The notes beneath the pieces were generated by a model that did not search any database, was not told the origin of the DNA, and was given only the letters and a program-made list of their open reading frames with translations. The position numbers were made by a program, and so were the translations under genes. Below are positions 50,505-60,004 of a stretch of 64,000 nt of DNA, in pieces. Position 1 is the stretch's first letter; each line of letters starts with the position of its first letter. This stretch comes from Pseudomonas frederiksbergensis (GTDB lineage: Bacteria > Pseudomonadota > Gammaproteobacteria > Pseudomonadales > Pseudomonadaceae), in contig NZ_MOBR01000043.1 of assembly GCF_003732705.1 (NCBI RefSeq), positions 124,001 to 188,000 on the forward strand, in the 5' to 3' direction.

Positions 50505-50525
50505 TTGTCATACGTCGTCGTACAA
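50505..50525. promoter_or_regulatory. candidate GntR-type operator before oprD
   Basis: Starts TTGTCATACG and ends GTCGTACAA, 36-56 bp before the oprD start. On the other strand it aligns with the udh site (TTGTAnG...CGTATGAC). A compact related sequence, TTGTACGATGACAT, follows at 50573-50586. Confidence 0.55.
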
Positions 50526-50604
50526 CATGGCGGCGATTATTTGCGAGGCTTTGCGGGAAAGTCAATCAGAAGTTGTACGATGACATGCTGATCTAGAATC
50601 CAAA

Positions 50605-50700
50605 TCTGTAGGAGCAAGGCTTGCCCGCGATTGCGATCTACCATTCAACATTGAAGGCGGCTGAGAGTCCGTCATCGCGGGCAAGCCTTGCTCCTACAGG
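50605..50700. repeat. REP doublet, GCGGGCAAGCCTTGC subtype
   Basis: Inverted cores GTAGGAGCAAGGCTTGCCCG and CGGGCAAGCCTTGCTCCTAC in the 290-bp gap between oprD and the efflux genes. Confidence 0.87.
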
Positions 50701-50759
50701 TATGTGTGTTGTCTGCGCTTTTGCGGCAAACTGGCGCCATCTCAACACAAGGCCCTTGA

Positions 50760-52424
50760 ATGGATCATTACGCCCCGCGCGACTGGCAGCCCCACGAGCG
50801 GCCCAGTTTGCCCGGTTCCCCCTCGACGCCGTTGCACTCCACGCCCAAGCGCCTGGCCTATGCGCTGGTGGGTTTGCTGGTGGCGTTGACCGGTGGCCTC
50901 GGCAATTCGCTGGTGATTGCCAACCTGCCTTACCTGCAAGGTGCGCTGGGGGCGACCACCGCCGAGATGGCGTGGCTGCCGGCGGCCTATGTGATGACCA
51001 ACGTCTCGATGAACCTGTTGCTGGTGAAATTTCGCCAACAGTTCGGCTTGCGCGCCTTCACCGAAGTGTTTCTGGTGCTCTACGCCCTGGTGACCTTCGG
51101 CCATTTGTTCGTCAACGACTTGAGTTCCGCCATTGCCGTGCGGGCGGCTCACGGTATGGTCGGCGCGGCGCTGAGTTCGCTGGGTCTGTATTACATGATC
51201 CAGGCGTTCCCGGCGAAGTGGCGGATGAAGGCACTGGTGCTGGGGCTCGGCGCCTCACAACTGGCGCTGCCCCTGGCCCGGTTATTCTCCGAAGATTTGA
51301 TGCAAATCGCCGAGTGGCGCGGCTTGTATCTGTTCGAATTGGGCATGGCGCTGCTGACGCTGGGCTGTGTGTTCCTGCTGAAACTGCCGCCGGGCGACCG
51401 TTTCAAGACCTTCGAAAAGCTCGATTTCCTGACCTTCGCCATCCTCGCCACAGGCGTGGCCTTGCTCTGCGCCGTGCTGTCCCTGGGGCGTATCGACTGG
51501 TGGCTGGAAGCGCCGTGGATCGGTATCGCCTCGGCGGCTTCCATCGCGTTGATTCTCGCCGGCCTGGCCATCGAACATAACCGCAGCAACCCGCTGCTGA
51601 TGACCCGCTGGCTCGGCAGCGGCGTGATGATTCGCCTGGCCCTGGCGGTGATCCTGATTCGCATGGTGCTGTCGGAGCAATCCACCGGTGCGGTCGGCTT
51701 TATGCAGGCGCTGAACATGAGCAGCCAGCAACTGCACAGCTTGTACGTGGTGATGTTGCTCGGCAGCATCGCGGGTCTGGCCACCAGCGCCCTGACCATC
51801 GACCCCAAACACCTGTTTATGCCGCTGATCGTGTCCCTGGCGTTGATGGCGGTCGGCTCGGTGATGGACAGTTATTCGAACAACCTGACCCGCCCCGAAA
51901 ACATGTACTTCAGCCAGTTCCTGCTGGCCTTCGGCGGCACGTTTTTCCTCGGCCCGACTATGGTTCTCGGCACGCGCCGGGTGTTGACCAACCCGCGCAA
52001 CCTGGTGAGTTTCTCGGTGTTGTTCGGGATCTGCCAGAACCTCGGTGGCTTGATCGGCGCGGCGTTGCTGGGCACGTTCCAGATCGTTCGGGAGAAATTC
52101 CATTCCAGCAACATTGTTGAACACCTGACGATGCTTGATCCGCGTGTCGCAGCGCGGGTGCAGAGCGGCGGCAACGCGGTGGGCTCGATGATCGCCGACC
52201 CGAGCCTGCGCAACCTTCAGGGCATCCGAAGCCTGGCCACGGCCGCCACTCGCGAGGCCAATGTGCTGGCCTATAACGATGTATTCATGCTGATCGCCGT
52301 GATTGCGGTGCTGACCATGATCTGGATTTCCATTCGCGCCCTGTGGCTGATGAGCACCACCCAAGCCGTCGCCCCAGCGCCTGCCACTCCTTCCGTTCAA
52401 CCCAGCGGTGCCACTTCTTCATGA
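50760..52424 (+). CDS. MFS drug/metabolite efflux pump, DHA2 (EmrB-like)
   Basis: A 554-residue, 14-helix transporter. After a hydrophilic 30-residue N-terminus, helix 1 reads YALVGLLVALTGGLGNSLVI, and DHA2 features include TTAEMAWLPAAYVMTNVSMN. The larger loop near the C-terminus (about residues 450-500) is typical of EmrB relatives. The stop overlaps the start of the membrane-fusion gene (ATGA). Together they would form an inner-membrane efflux pair; the substrate is unknown and no regulator is adjacent. Confidence 0.88.
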   Translation: MDHYAPRDWQPHERPSLPGSPSTPLHSTPKRLAYALVGLLVALTGGLGNSLVIANLPYLQGALGATTAEMAWLPAAYVMTNVSMNLLLVKFRQQFGLRAFTEVFLVLYALVTFGHLFVNDLSSAIAVRAAHGMVGAALSSLGLYYMIQAFPAKWRMKALVLGLGASQLALPLARLFSEDLMQIAEWRGLYLFELGMALLTLGCVFLLKLPPGDRFKTFEKLDFLTFAILATGVALLCAVLSLGRIDWWLEAPWIGIASAASIALILAGLAIEHNRSNPLLMTRWLGSGVMIRLALAVILIRMVLSEQSTGAVGFMQALNMSSQQLHSLYVVMLLGSIAGLATSALTIDPKHLFMPLIVSLALMAVGSVMDSYSNNLTRPENMYFSQFLLAFGGTFFLGPTMVLGTRRVLTNPRNLVSFSVLFGICQNLGGLIGAALLGTFQIVREKFHSSNIVEHLTMLDPRVAARVQSGGNAVGSMIADPSLRNLQGIRSLATAATREANVLAYNDVFMLIAVIAVLTMIWISIRALWLMSTTQAVAPAPATPSVQPSGATSS

Positions 52425-53566
52425 CCGAACCGACCACCACGACCACCAACGCCATCGCCGCCACCCCCGAAGGCGTCGCGCCACCGTCCACGCCGGCCAC
52501 CGAACCGCGCTCGTTGCGGGTGCGGATTATCTCGTCCATGGGCTTTGCGGCGATTGCTCTCGTCGGTGTGCTGATCGTGTTGTACGCCTGGCAACTGCCG
52601 CCATTCAGCAGCGCGGTGGAAACCACCGAGAACGCGCTGGTGCGCGGCCAGGTAACGATCATCGGCCCGCAGCTTAGCGGTTACGTGTACGAAGTGCCGG
52701 TGACGGACTTCCAGTTTGTGAAGGCCGGCGATCTGCTGGTGCGTCTCGATGACCGCATCTACAAGCAACACCTCGATCAATCCCTGGCACAACTGGCGGT
52801 GCAGAAAGCCGCGCTGGCCAACGTGGTGCAGCAACGCAACAGCGCCGAAGCGACCATCAAGTTGCGTCAGGCGGCGGTCGCTGACAGTCAGGCACAGCAG
52901 CGCAAGAGTGAAGCCGATCTGCGCCGCAACAAGGAATTGATCAACGACGGCTCGGTGTCCAAGCGTGAGCTGGACGTGACCCTGGCCGCGAATGCCCAGA
53001 CCATCGCGGCGGTAGCGCAGGCCCAGGCCAATCTGGAAATCGCCCGGCAGGACTTGCAGACGGTGATCGTTAATCGCGGCTCACTGGAAGCGGCGGTCGC
53101 CAGTGCCGAAGCGGCGGTGCAACTGGCGCGGATCGACCTGTCCAACACCCGTGTGCTGGCCCCACGTGACGGTCAGCTCGGGCAGATTGGCGTGCGCCTC
53201 GGTGCCTACGTCAACTCCGGCGCGCAGTTGATGGCGTTGGTGCCGAACCAGTTGTGGGTGATCGCCAATATGAAGGAAACCCAGATGGACGACGTGCGGG
53301 TCGGCCAACCGGTGAGCTTCACCGTCGATGCCCTCGACCATCGCAAATTCAAGGGCAAGGTGCAGCGGATTTCACCGGCCACGGGGTCTGAGTTCAGTTT
53401 GTTGCAGGCTGACAACGCCACCGGCAACTTCGTCAAAATCGCCCAGCGGGTGCCGGTGCGGATCACGGTGGATGAGGGGCAGGAGCAGAGCGAGCGGTTA
53501 CGGCCGGGGATGTCGGTGGTGGTCAGCATTGATACGGCGGCAGAAGGGCATACCGATAACCCCTGA
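52421..53566 (+). CDS. HlyD/EmrA-family membrane fusion protein
   Basis: A 381-residue adaptor. A Thr/Pro-rich cytoplasmic tail, one transmembrane helix (IALVGVLIVLYAWQL, about residues 45-62), a biotinyl-lipoyl half motif (GQVTIIGPQLSGYVYEVPV), a long coiled-coil hairpin (about 110-230, HLDQSLAQLAVQKAALANVV) and the second lipoyl half (NTRVLAPRDGQLGQIGVRLG). I start at the ATG at 52421, which overlaps the stop of the MFS gene. It would link the pump to an outer-membrane channel. Confidence 0.9.
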   Translation: MTEPTTTTTNAIAATPEGVAPPSTPATEPRSLRVRIISSMGFAAIALVGVLIVLYAWQLPPFSSAVETTENALVRGQVTIIGPQLSGYVYEVPVTDFQFVKAGDLLVRLDDRIYKQHLDQSLAQLAVQKAALANVVQQRNSAEATIKLRQAAVADSQAQQRKSEADLRRNKELINDGSVSKRELDVTLAANAQTIAAVAQAQANLEIARQDLQTVIVNRGSLEAAVASAEAAVQLARIDLSNTRVLAPRDGQLGQIGVRLGAYVNSGAQLMALVPNQLWVIANMKETQMDDVRVGQPVSFTVDALDHRKFKGKVQRISPATGSEFSLLQADNATGNFVKIAQRVPVRITVDEGQEQSERLRPGMSVVVSIDTAAEGHTDNP

Positions 53567-53580
53567 CCCACACCGTCCCG

Positions 53581-53672
53581 TGTAGGAGCAAGGCTTGCCC
53601 GCGATGGCGATCTAACATTCAACACAGCGTTGACTGACAGGCCGCCATCGCGGGCAAGCCTCGCTCCTACAG
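53581..53672. repeat. REP doublet (REPIN)
   Basis: Inverted cores TGTAGGAGCAAGGCTTGCCC and CGCGGGCAAGCCTCGCTCCT between the convergent efflux and copD genes. Confidence 0.87.
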
Positions 53673-53674
53673 GG

Positions 53675-54529
53675 CTAGGCGGCAATCATCGGCGGCAGGG
53701 TGCCCAGTAGCGAAACCGCCGCCACCGCGCCCATCCCCAACAACCATTCCAGCATCACACTGGTTTTTAGTGCTTCAGCCCGCCGCTCGCAGTCCTTGAT
53801 CCGCAACCGATTGAACAACGCCAACCCCAGCATCACCGCCACCAGCAGCACCTTGATCAACAGAATCAAGGCAAACCCCGACAACAACGGCGTCGGCCAG
53901 AACGCGCCGGTGAGCACGCGCACGTTGATCAAACCGGTGATCACCAGTCCCGCCACCAAGCCGTAACCGACCCCACTGAAACGCCGCAGGATCGTGCTCA
54001 ACGGGTGGCCGGTCGGTTGCCGCAGGATCATCACCAACAGCATCAAACCGCCGAGCCAGGCACCGACGCAGGTCAAGTGAACGATCTGATTGAGGATCAG
54101 CAACTGGCCACTGAGCCCATCAAGCATCGCGCCGTGACCGACCGGTGCCAGGGTCGCGAGCAGCAAGCCGCTGAGGATCAATCTCAGCGACACGTTCGCG
54201 CGCAGTGGCGTCAACAGCAACCCCATCAGCACGACGTTGAGCAGCAGGTGCCAACTCCACACCTGGCCGAAAAAGGTGTTGTGCAGCACCAGGCCCAGGG
54301 TCGACGGATCGAACGCCGCGTCCCAGGCGCCGGCCATGCTGGCGGTGATCAGCAGCAGCCAGGTCACACCGCTGACCAGTGCCACGGCGGTCAGCCAACG
54401 GGTGACGCGCATGAGGCGCCGATCCAGCGTGTCAGCGTTCGACAGCAGGGGTTTGAATACCCAAGCCCCGAACAGCATCAACACCACCACAAAATGCAGG
54501 AAGCGGCACAGCACCAGCGCGTCGGTCAT
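53675..54529 (-). CDS. copD: CopD-family copper import/resistance membrane protein
   Basis: A 284-residue protein with about eight transmembrane helices (CRFLHFVVVLMLFGAWVF, WLTAVALVSGVTWLLLIT, IVHLTCVGAWLGGLMLLVMI and others). His in CRFLHFVVV and VHLTCVGAW are positioned as in the CopD/PcoD family. It follows copC by 3 bp. CopC and CopD together move copper from periplasm to cytoplasm. It converges with the efflux pair. Confidence 0.88.
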   Translation of the reverse strand: MTDALVLCRFLHFVVVLMLFGAWVFKPLLSNADTLDRRLMRVTRWLTAVALVSGVTWLLLITASMAGAWDAAFDPSTLGLVLHNTFFGQVWSWHLLLNVVLMGLLLTPLRANVSLRLILSGLLLATLAPVGHGAMLDGLSGQLLILNQIVHLTCVGAWLGGLMLLVMILRQPTGHPLSTILRRFSGVGYGLVAGLVITGLINVRVLTGAFWPTPLLSGFALILLIKVLLVAVMLGLALFNRLRIKDCERRAEALKTSVMLEWLLGMGAVAAVSLLGTLPPMIAA

Positions 54530-54532
54530 GAA

Positions 54533-54886
54533 TTACTGGCCAACCTTGAAGCTGTAGGCGCCTTCGCTTTTGTGGGTGTCGACCGACACCGCGTGCCATT
54601 CGACCTTGTACTCACCCGCCGTTAACGGTGCGGCAGGGGTGACGATCAGGGTTTTCTTGTCGTTGCCTTCAGTGGCCAGTTTTTTCACCTCCACGCCGTT
54701 GATGGTTACTTTGGTGAACGTCGCTTCAACACCTTCGGAAAACACCAAACGCAGTTCCGTCGGCGCGGCCACGGTGCTGTCGGCGGCCGGGGTCTGGCTT
54801 TTCAGATGCGCATGGGCGAACACCGACGAAGCGGCGAGCAGCGAGCCGAGCAGGGCGGCGGTGGTCAGGGCTTTTTTCAGCAGCAT
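54533..54886 (-). CDS. copC: CopC periplasmic copper-binding protein
   Basis: A 117-residue exported protein. Signal peptide ends SSVFA-HAHL, so the mature protein begins with His, the amino-terminal Cu(II) ligand of the CopC family; the partner His is in VSVDTHKSEGAYSF. The Met-rich Cu(I) loop of CopA-operon CopC is missing, so only the Cu(II) site is expected. I start at MLLKKALTTAALLGSL (54886), with AAGGA eight bases upstream, rather than at a TTG two codons earlier. Confidence 0.9.
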   Translation of the reverse strand: MLLKKALTTAALLGSLLAASSVFAHAHLKSQTPAADSTVAAPTELRLVFSEGVEATFTKVTINGVEVKKLATEGNDKKTLIVTPAAPLTAGEYKVEWHAVSVDTHKSEGAYSFKVGQ

Positions 54887-55032
54887 GGTCAATTTCCTTC
54901 CGGGGCAGATGAATGGGCGTCACTTAAGCATGAACGGTAGACGCCAGGAAATGTTTACGCGGCAAAAAAGGTCTGTCGCCGCGACCCAGAGCGGATGCTA
55001 GTCTTGGGCAACGCTGTTGTCAGGGAGCCCTC

Positions 55033-55653
55033 ATGGGCAATCACAAGATCGAGATTCGTCGCAGTAACGTCGAGAAAATCCTGCTGGGGGCCGAGAAGGT
55101 CTTCGCCGAAAAAGGCTTCGGCAGCACCGCCATGGCCGACATCGCCGCTGAAGTGCAACTGCCGCGCTCCAATCTGCATTACTACTTCAGCACCAAGGGC
55201 GAGTTGTACAGTGCGGTGCTGTTCGACCTGCTGGAAGTCTGGAAGCAGGACGCCTTGTGCTTCGAAATGTTCGACGACCCGCGGGTGGTGCTCAGCAGTT
55301 ACATCCGCGCCAAGATGAACCATTCCCGCAGCCGGCCGTACGGTTCGAAAGTCTGGGCCAATGAAATCATCCACGGTGCACCGACGTTGGGTGAGGCGCT
55401 GGACGTCAGCCTGTACGACTGGGCCAAGATGAAAGAAGCGAAAATTCGCCAGTGGGTGGAGGACAAACGCATCCTGCCGGTGGAGCCTTCGGCGCTGCTG
55501 TACATGATCTGGGCCTCGACCCAGCATTACGCGGACTTTGATCACCAGGTGAATATCCTGAATGAGCATCAGCCGTTGTCGGACATGCAGTTCGAGCGGG
55601 CGGTGCAGACGGTGACCAGTGTGATTTTGCGCGGGATTGGGTTGGAGCCCTAA
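55033..55653 (+). CDS. TetR-family regulator, RutR-like (pyrimidine catabolism)
   Basis: A 206-residue TetR regulator. HTH at about residues 12-58 (ILLGAEKVFAEKGFGSTAMA, PRSNLHYYFSTKGELY), and a RutR-like ligand domain (WANEIIHGAP, LYMIWASTQHYADF). It converges with the pydA-pydX genes, separated only by a repeat element, so it probably senses uracil or thymine and regulates the reductive pathway. I found no RutR-type TTGACCA dyad in the window. Confidence 0.85.
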   Translation: MGNHKIEIRRSNVEKILLGAEKVFAEKGFGSTAMADIAAEVQLPRSNLHYYFSTKGELYSAVLFDLLEVWKQDALCFEMFDDPRVVLSSYIRAKMNHSRSRPYGSKVWANEIIHGAPTLGEALDVSLYDWAKMKEAKIRQWVEDKRILPVEPSALLYMIWASTQHYADFDHQVNILNEHQPLSDMQFERAVQTVTSVILRGIGLEP

Positions 55654-55656
55654 CCC

Positions 55657-55761
55657 GATCGTTCCCACGCGACCCGTGGGAATGCCTCAAGGGACGCTCT
55701 GCGTTCCAATGGGACGCGGAGCGTCCCGGGCTGCATTCCCACGCAGAGCGTGGGAACGATC
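55657..55761. repeat. self-complementary element, copy 7 of 8
   Basis: GATCGTTCCCACGCGACCCG ... CGCAGAGCGTGGGAACGATC between the convergent regulator and pydA. Confidence 0.9.
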
Positions 55762-55763
55762 AG

Positions 55764-57038
55764 TTACGGCGCGACGTGGTAGGGATTGCGCGGATCATGA
55801 TTCCAATCCAGAAACGGCTTGCCGGTATCCATCGGCACCATTTCAATGCAATCCGCCACCGGGCAGGTGATCTGGCACAAATTGCACCCCACACACTCAT
55901 CATCAATCACTTCATATTTATGCGTCCCGTCCGCCTGCTTCAGGCTGGCAATCGCCTGGTGCGACGTATCCTCGCAAGCAATGTGGCAACGCCCGCAGCC
56001 AATACACGCCTCCTGATCAATCTTGGCGATCACCTGATAGTTGATGTCGAGGTACTTCCAATCCGTCGTATTACCCACCGCCCGCCCGGAAAACTCCGAC
56101 ACGCTGGCGTAACCCTGGCTGTCCATCCAGCGGGATAAACCGTCCTTCATTTCATCGACGATGCGAAAGCCATGCAGCATCGCCGCCGTGCACACCTGCA
56201 CCGCGCCGCTGCCCAACGCGATGAATTCTGCCGCGTCGCGCCAACTGCCGATGCCGCCAATACCGCAGATCGGCAGGCCTTGGGTCTGCGGGTCGCGGGC
56301 GATTTCGGCGACCATGTTCAGGGCAATCGGCTTCACTGCCGAGCCGCAATAACCGCCGTGGGTGCTTTGATGGCCGACGGTGGGGATGGCGACCATTTGT
56401 TCCAGGTTGACGCTGGTGATCGAATTGATGGTGTTGATCAACGACACCGCATCGGCGCCGCCACGGTGGGCCGCGCGGGCGGCGACGCGGATGTCGGTGA
56501 TGTTCGGCGTGAGCTTGACGATCACCGGCAGCGAGCAATAGGTCTTGCACCAACGGGTCACCTGTTCGACATACTCCGGCACCTGGCCGACCGCCGCGCC
56601 CATCCCGCGTTCCGGCATGCCGTGGGGGCAACCGAAGTTCAGCTCGATGCCGTCCGCGCCAGTGGCTTCCACCAGCGGCAGGATGAATTTCCACGACTCC
56701 TCGACGCACGGCACCATCAGCGACACGATCAACGCGCGGTCCGGCCAGTCCTTTTTCACCTGGGTGATTTCCCGCAGGTTGATCTCCAGGGAGCGGTCGG
56801 TGATCAGCTCAATGTTGTTGATGCCCATGACCTCGCGGTTGGCACCAAAGTGCGCCGAGTACCGCGAAGACACGTTGACCGCCGCCGGGTCTTCACCCAG
56901 GGTTTTCCAGACCACGCCACCCCAACCGGCCTCGAAGGCGCGGACCACGTTGTAGGCTTTGTCGGTGGGCGGCGCGGAGGCCAGCCAGAACGGATTGGGG
57001 GCTTTGATACCGGCGAAGACAATCGAGAGATCGGCCAT
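55764..57038 (-). CDS. pydA: NAD-dependent dihydropyrimidine dehydrogenase, catalytic subunit (PydA/PreA)
   Basis: A 424-residue flavoprotein. A dihydroorotate-dehydrogenase-like FMN barrel (residues 1-310, with NFGCPHGMPERGMGAAVGQ carrying the catalytic Cys loop region and ICGIGGIGSWRDAAEFI) is followed by two 4Fe-4S motifs, CIGCGRCHIACED and CVGCNLCQITCP. With PydX it reduces uracil and thymine to dihydro forms with NAD(P)H. It directly follows pydX. Confidence 0.94.
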   Translation of the reverse strand: MADLSIVFAGIKAPNPFWLASAPPTDKAYNVVRAFEAGWGGVVWKTLGEDPAAVNVSSRYSAHFGANREVMGINNIELITDRSLEINLREITQVKKDWPDRALIVSLMVPCVEESWKFILPLVEATGADGIELNFGCPHGMPERGMGAAVGQVPEYVEQVTRWCKTYCSLPVIVKLTPNITDIRVAARAAHRGGADAVSLINTINSITSVNLEQMVAIPTVGHQSTHGGYCGSAVKPIALNMVAEIARDPQTQGLPICGIGGIGSWRDAAEFIALGSGAVQVCTAAMLHGFRIVDEMKDGLSRWMDSQGYASVSEFSGRAVGNTTDWKYLDINYQVIAKIDQEACIGCGRCHIACEDTSHQAIASLKQADGTHKYEVIDDECVGCNLCQITCPVADCIEMVPMDTGKPFLDWNHDPRNPYHVAP

Positions 57039-58406
57039 TTACGCAGCCTCCACGTTGAGCATGAGTTGGGCGTTGATCGCTTCGGCGGCGAGTTTTCCGT
57101 GTTGCACCGCTTGTACGGTCAGGTCCTGATCGAGGCTGGTGCAGTCGCCGCCGGCATACACGCCGGGGATGCTGGTGCGCAGGTTTTCGTCCACCTGAAT
57201 GCGCTCGCCCTGGCGCTTGAGTTCCCGGGCCAACGGGTCGGCGAGGGCGCTGCCGTCGAAAGCCTGGCCGATGGCTTTGAAGATCGCGTCGGCGGCCAGC
57301 TCAAAGGTTTGCCCAGTGGTTTGCAGACGACCTTCGACCATGTGCGTGCGGGCGAAACGCATGCCGCGCACATTGCCTTGAGCGTCGAGCAACACTTCCT
57401 CCGGTTGCGCCCATGTCAGCAAGCGCACCTGATTGGCCTTGGCGATGTCCTGTTCATGACCGGTGGCGCCCATGTCCTCAACGCCACGGCGGTAGACCAG
57501 ATTGACGTCATGGGCGCCGAGGCGGGCCATTTGCACGGCCATGTCGATCGCGGTGTTGCCAGCGCCGAGGACAATGCAATGGTCGGCCAGCGGCAGTTGC
57601 GTCAGGTCATCGGCCTGACGCAGTTCGCGGATGTAATCGGTGGCGGCGACCAGGCCCGGTGCATCTTCGTGGTCCAGACCGAGTTGTTTGCTGGCGGCCA
57701 GGCCGAGGCCGAGGAACACGGCGTCGAATTGCTGATGCAGTTCGCTCAGGGTCAGGTTCTCGCCGAGTTTCTGTCCGTGGCGGATTTCGATGCCGCCGAT
57801 TTGCAGGAGGAAATCCAGTTCCTTTTGCGCGTAATCGTCCACCAGTTTGTACTTGGCGATCCCGTATTCATTGAGGCCGCCAGCCTTTTCCTTTGCTTCG
57901 AAAATCACCACCTCATGGCCGTGCATGGCGCTGCGGTGAGCGCAGGACAAACCCGCAGGACCGGCACCGACCACGGCGATGCGTTTTCCCGTAGCGGCGG
58001 CGCGCTGGAACGGGTGCTCGCTGAAGTGTGCGTTGTCCACGGCATAGCGTTGCAACAGGCCGATCAGCACCGGCGCACACTCATGATCGTTGTTGCGCAC
58101 GCAGGCTTGCTGACACAGGATTTCCGTCGGGCACACCCGGGCGCAACTGCCGCCAAGGATGTTCGCCGAGAGGATTTTCTGCGCGGCGCCCTGGACGTTT
58201 TCCGTGTGGATGTTGCGGATGAACGATGGGATATCGATTTCGCTCGGACAGGCATTCACGCAGGGCGCGTCGTAGCAATACAGACAGCGCGAGGCTTCCA
58301 GATGCGCCTGACGGTCGTTGAGCGGCGGCGCCAGGTCGGTGAAATGGCCGGCGAGGGCGGCCGCATTCTCATAGGGATGCGGGAGGTGGTTCAGGGTCTT
58401 GATCAC
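57039..58406 (-). CDS. pydX: dihydropyrimidine dehydrogenase electron-transfer subunit (PydX/PreT)
   Basis: A 455-residue glutamate-synthase-beta-like protein. N-terminal Fe-S ligands CLYCYDAPCVNACP and CARVCPTEILCQQAC, FAD site AVVGAGPAGLSCAHR, NAD site LGAGNTAIDMAVQMA, and C-terminal GVYAGGDCTSLDQDLTVQAV. It passes electrons from NAD(P)H to PydA. Its stop codon abuts the pydA ATG with no gap. Confidence 0.93.
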   Translation of the reverse strand: MIKTLNHLPHPYENAAALAGHFTDLAPPLNDRQAHLEASRCLYCYDAPCVNACPSEIDIPSFIRNIHTENVQGAAQKILSANILGGSCARVCPTEILCQQACVRNNDHECAPVLIGLLQRYAVDNAHFSEHPFQRAAATGKRIAVVGAGPAGLSCAHRSAMHGHEVVIFEAKEKAGGLNEYGIAKYKLVDDYAQKELDFLLQIGGIEIRHGQKLGENLTLSELHQQFDAVFLGLGLAASKQLGLDHEDAPGLVAATDYIRELRQADDLTQLPLADHCIVLGAGNTAIDMAVQMARLGAHDVNLVYRRGVEDMGATGHEQDIAKANQVRLLTWAQPEEVLLDAQGNVRGMRFARTHMVEGRLQTTGQTFELAADAIFKAIGQAFDGSALADPLARELKRQGERIQVDENLRTSIPGVYAGGDCTSLDQDLTVQAVQHGKLAAEAINAQLMLNVEAA

Positions 58407-58478
58407 GGTTTAAGGCCTCATGTTTTTTGAGGTGTCTGCCTCTGGTGGGCAGTGGGTTTTTTGTTGTCTGGGCCGGCC

Positions 58479-58550
58479 TCTTCGCGGGCAAGCCTCGCTC
58501 CTACAGGGGGACGCATTCCAAATGTAGGAGCGAGGCTTGCCCGCGAAGGC
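58479..58550. repeat. REP doublet (REPIN)
   Basis: Inverted cores TTCGCGGGCAAGCCTCGCTC and GGAGCGAGGCTTGCCCGCGA separated by about 20 bp, between pydX and the dihydropyrimidinase gene. Confidence 0.87.
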
Positions 58551-58564
58551 CGAAGGCCTCGATC

Positions 58565-60004
58565 TCAGCGTTTCACTGCAACTGGTTTATTCAACTCAGC
58601 CCGCTTACTCAGCAAATCAAACACCGCCGGATACGCCGGCCGTTCGATATACCGCCCGGCCCCACGCTCGGCGCGCAGGTCGCCATCGGCCCAGACCACG
58701 CGGCCCTGGCTGATGGTGTGGCTGGGCACGCCGCGCACGGTTTTGCCTTCGAAGATGTTGAAATCCACCTGTTGATGGTGGGTCTTGGCGGAGATGGTGC
58801 GCGTACCTTCCGGGTCCCACAGCACCAGATCCGCATCAGCGCCGACACGGATCGCGCCTTTGCGTGGGTAGAGGTTGAAGATCTTCGCGGTGTTGGTGGA
58901 GGTGAGGGCGACGAAGTGCTGCATCGTAAAGCGACCGGTGTTCACCCCTTCATCCCAGAGCACGGCCATGCGGTCTTCGATGCCGGCGGTACCATTCGGG
59001 ATCTTGCTGAAATCGTCCTTGCCGGCGGCTTTTTGCTCGGCGCAGAAACAGCAGTGGTCGGTGGCGGTGGTGTGCAGGTTGCCGGATTGCAGGCCATGCC
59101 AAAGCGCTTCCTGATGACCGCGCGGGCGGAACGGTGGGCTCATCACGTAACCGGCGGCGGTCTGCCAGTCCGGGTGTTGATAGACGCTGTCGTCCAGCAG
59201 CAGATGCCCCGCGAGGACCTCGCCATACACAGGTTGGCCCTTGCTGCGGGCGTAGGTGATTTCGTCGAGGGCTTCCTTGGTCGAGACGTGGACCAGGTAC
59301 AGTGGCGTGCCGATGGTTTCGGCGATGCGGATCGCTCGGCTCGCCGCTTCACCTTCCACTTGCGAAGGCCGTGACAGTGGATGCGCTTCCGGGCCGGTAA
59401 TGCCCTGAGCCATCAACTTGCGTTGCAGGTGATAAACCAGCTCACCGTTTTCCGCATGCACGGTCGGTACCGCGCCAAGTTCCAGGCAGCGCTCGAAACT
59501 CGCCACCAGGGTGTCGTCGGCGGCCATGATCGCGTTCTTGTAGGCCATGAAATGCTTGAAGCTGTTGATGCCGTGATGGCTGACCAGCTCGGCCATTTCC
59601 TCGCGTACTTGCTCGCTCCACCAGGTGATCGCGACGTGGAAACCGTAGTCCGACGCTGACTTCTCGGCCCAGCCACGCCACTGATGAAACGCTTCCATCA
59701 ACGACTGCTGCGGGTTGGGAATCACGAAGTCGATGATCGACGTCGTACCCCCGGCCAGACCTGCTGCGGTGCCACTGAAAAAGTCTTCACTGGCCACCGT
59801 GCCCATGAAGGGCAGTTGCATATGCGTGTGGGGATCGATGCCGCCGGGCATCAGGTATTGACCGCTGCCGTCGAGCACTTCGGCTCCGGCGGGAACATCG
59901 AGGTTTTCACCAATGGCTTTGATCACGCCGTCGGCGCAATACACATCAGCACGGTAACTTTCATCATGGGTAACAACGGTGGCGCCACGGATCAACAGAG
60001 ACAT
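58565..60004 (-). CDS. pydB: dihydropyrimidinase (D-hydantoinase)
   Basis: A 479-residue amidohydrolase. Metal motif GGIDPHTHMQLPFMG, carboxylated Lys in NSFKHFMAYKNAIM, metal His in VPTVHAENGELV and LYLVHVSTKEALDE, and Asp in TTATDHCCF. It opens dihydrouracil to N-carbamoyl-beta-alanine. It is the first gene of the minus-strand pyd run and faces the NCS1 permease across a 621-bp gap. Confidence 0.94.
   Translation of the reverse strand: MSLLIRGATVVTHDESYRADVYCADGVIKAIGENLDVPAGAEVLDGSGQYLMPGGIDPHTHMQLPFMGTVASEDFFSGTAAGLAGGTTSIIDFVIPNPQQSLMEAFHQWRGWAEKSASDYGFHVAITWWSEQVREEMAELVSHHGINSFKHFMAYKNAIMAADDTLVASFERCLELGAVPTVHAENGELVYHLQRKLMAQGITGPEAHPLSRPSQVEGEAASRAIRIAETIGTPLYLVHVSTKEALDEITYARSKGQPVYGEVLAGHLLLDDSVYQHPDWQTAAGYVMSPPFRPRGHQEALWHGLQSGNLHTTATDHCCFCAEQKAAGKDDFSKIPNGTAGIEDRMAVLWDEGVNTGRFTMQHFVALTSTNTAKIFNLYPRKGAIRVGADADLVLWDPEGTRTISAKTHHQQVDFNIFEGKTVRGVPSHTISQGRVVWADGDLRAERGAGRYIERPAYPAVFDLLSKRAELNKPVAVKR

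Noticed and set aside
56172..58430. A 750-codon open frame opposite pydA-pydX
   Set aside because: Same artefact: antisense to two certain genes, no recognisable domain or ribosome site.
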